DNA of 64,000 bases from Hydractinia symbiolongicarpus (taxonomy: Eukaryota > Cnidaria > Hydrozoa > Anthoathecata > Hydractiniidae), in contig NC_079877.1 of assembly GCF_029227915.1 (NCBI RefSeq), positions 21,415,851-21,479,850 of the forward strand. The letters run 5' to 3'. The notes beneath the pieces were generated by a model, which worked only from the letters and a program-made list of their open reading frames with translations, was not told the origin of the DNA and made no database searches. The position numbers and the translations under genes were made by a program. Shown piece by piece: positions 63,220-64,000 of this stretch. The stretch's first letter is position 1; each line of letters opens with the position of its first letter.

Positions 63220-63918
63220 CCTGTGTCTTTGATTGCTAATAGATTATTATATACCTTATTCCCGGGAATTAACAGGACACAAAATTAGAATGTCGCAAAG
63301 TTACCTTTACCATGATCAAAAGAAAAGCTGCCTGGATTCAACGCCTTTGGAAGAAGGGGTCAGAGAACTCGACAGCCAATTCGCCAGTCTAACACTCAAT
63401 GGGTCAGGGTGTCATTCATTCTTTGAAAAAAATACAGAGCCAAGTTAGTCCGAAAAATGCTTTGTTTAATGCAGTGAAAATGCTTTTCTTGGGACGACGA
63501 GGACAAGACAAAATAAAACGACAGACTTTTCACTTATTCTTAAACACATATGTTATTTGATTTAGTTTTCTGTAACGGTTGTAGTTTTCAAGCTTTTTTT
63601 ATCCCTGAAGACACACGGTCAATGAAAAAGATATTTGCAGTTTTATTAATTATGTATCCTTTTTTTCTCTCCTGTAAAGGTTAATATAACTAAGAAATCT
63701 ATTTTCAGAAAATCTTTAGAAGTGGGACATTTTAAGACTTTTTCGAAAAAGTCTCAGCTAACAGAGAGGGAAAGTGAGATACTTGCTAGGTGGGACGAAT
63801 TTTCACAGTCTCTGGAGTGTCTCACTTAATGGACTGTACTGTATATTAAAGAGCATAAGCATAAGAATAGCGGCTTTTGGTACACCGATCAATATTCCAA
63901 TCCAATCTCTTATATTAA
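63220..63918. other. Interval with one unassigned frame
   Basis: 63233-63448 (+) is open for 71 codons (LEEGVRELDSQFASLTLNGS) with ordinary composition; it may be a host exon, but no family is recognised. 63771-63845 (GTCTCACTTAATGGACTGTA) resembles a mariner-type terminal repeat. Confidence 0.3.
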
Positions 63919-63955
63919 CTAGTAGATAAGCCTGTGGAAAATCCACTTACGCAGA
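63919..63955 (-). repeat. Helitron-like 3' end at the window edge
   Basis: Minus strand: GTGGA-TTT-TCCAC hairpin, AGGCTTATCTA, CTAG, then T. Element would extend beyond the window. Confidence 0.5.
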
Positions 63956-64000
63956 AGAAAAGAATCGTCATTAAAATTTAATGACATCAGCAATGACCCG

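Noticed and set aside
63771-63845. Mariner-type MITE at the window end
   Set aside because: Only one end (AATGGACTGTA) is suggestive; no matching opposite terminus or TA pair was found, so it is only mentioned in the interval entry.

Overview
This is an AT-rich animal (metazoan) genomic window: spliced exons with GT...AG introns, very few host genes, and almost every kilobase built from transposable elements. The mix (Kolobok, PIF/Harbinger, DIRS/Ngaro, Penelope-like, BEL/Pao, Ty3/gypsy, Helitron-type repeats, TA-flanked MITEs) resembles what I know of cnidarian genomes, probably medusozoan; that assignment is inference, since no taxon-specific gene was recognised.

Layout. 0-2.4 kb: a decayed multi-exon gene with CARF-like and PHD-finger segments. 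One exon is split by a 985-bp element whose last 41 bp equal the start of the Penelope-like ORF found at 47.5 kb. 2.6-13.5 kb: a three-level nest. A decayed DIRS/Ngaro-type retrotransposon is interrupted at a TTAA by a Kolobok-like DNA transposon (P2X7-like and THAP genes), which is itself interrupted by a recent Ty3/gypsy element with identical 104-bp LTRs and an apparent self-priming site. 13.8-15.2 kb: a TIR element. 15.2-21.9 kb: tandem mini-Helitron-like units, a related repeat family carrying a MITE with a tRNA-derived SINE inside, and a decayed Harbinger with its Myb-like partner gene. 23.3-24.5 kb: a THAP-like exon and the clearest host gene, a CDKN1 (p27/Dacapo-type) CDK inhibitor. 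25-28 kb: a decayed Penelope-like RT and two MITEs. 28.4-31.8 kb: a LINE with APE endonuclease and RT. 32-38.2 kb: MITEs, Helitron-like ends and a 1.75-kb TAA-flanked TIR element. 40.45-41.86 kb: the largest mini-Helitron array (ten full units). 44.8-47.5 kb: a nearly intact Penelope-like element with a GIY-YIG domain and a hammerhead-like motif. 47.6-49.7 kb: a Helitron ORF scrap abutting a BEL/Pao scrap. 51-54.3 kb: two TA-flanked MITEs. 54.8-56.4 kb: the last exon of a membrane protein with a long Ser/Pro-rich tail. 56.7-59.9 kb: a Harbinger with MADF/BESS and HARBI1-type genes, TIRs and a TAA duplication. 61-63.2 kb: a TTAA-flanked MITE and another Harbinger gene pair lacking its DDE exons.

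How the parts relate. Most coding capacity is selfish and broken. The gypsy element is the youngest (identical LTRs, perfect 5-bp duplication) and was the last insertion in its nest. Recurrent partnerships are visible: Harbinger transposase with a Myb or MADF protein on the opposite strand (three times), and a short element that seems to borrow the 3' end of the Penelope-like element. Host genes supported with confidence are the CDK inhibitor and the membrane-protein exon at 54.8-56.4 kb.
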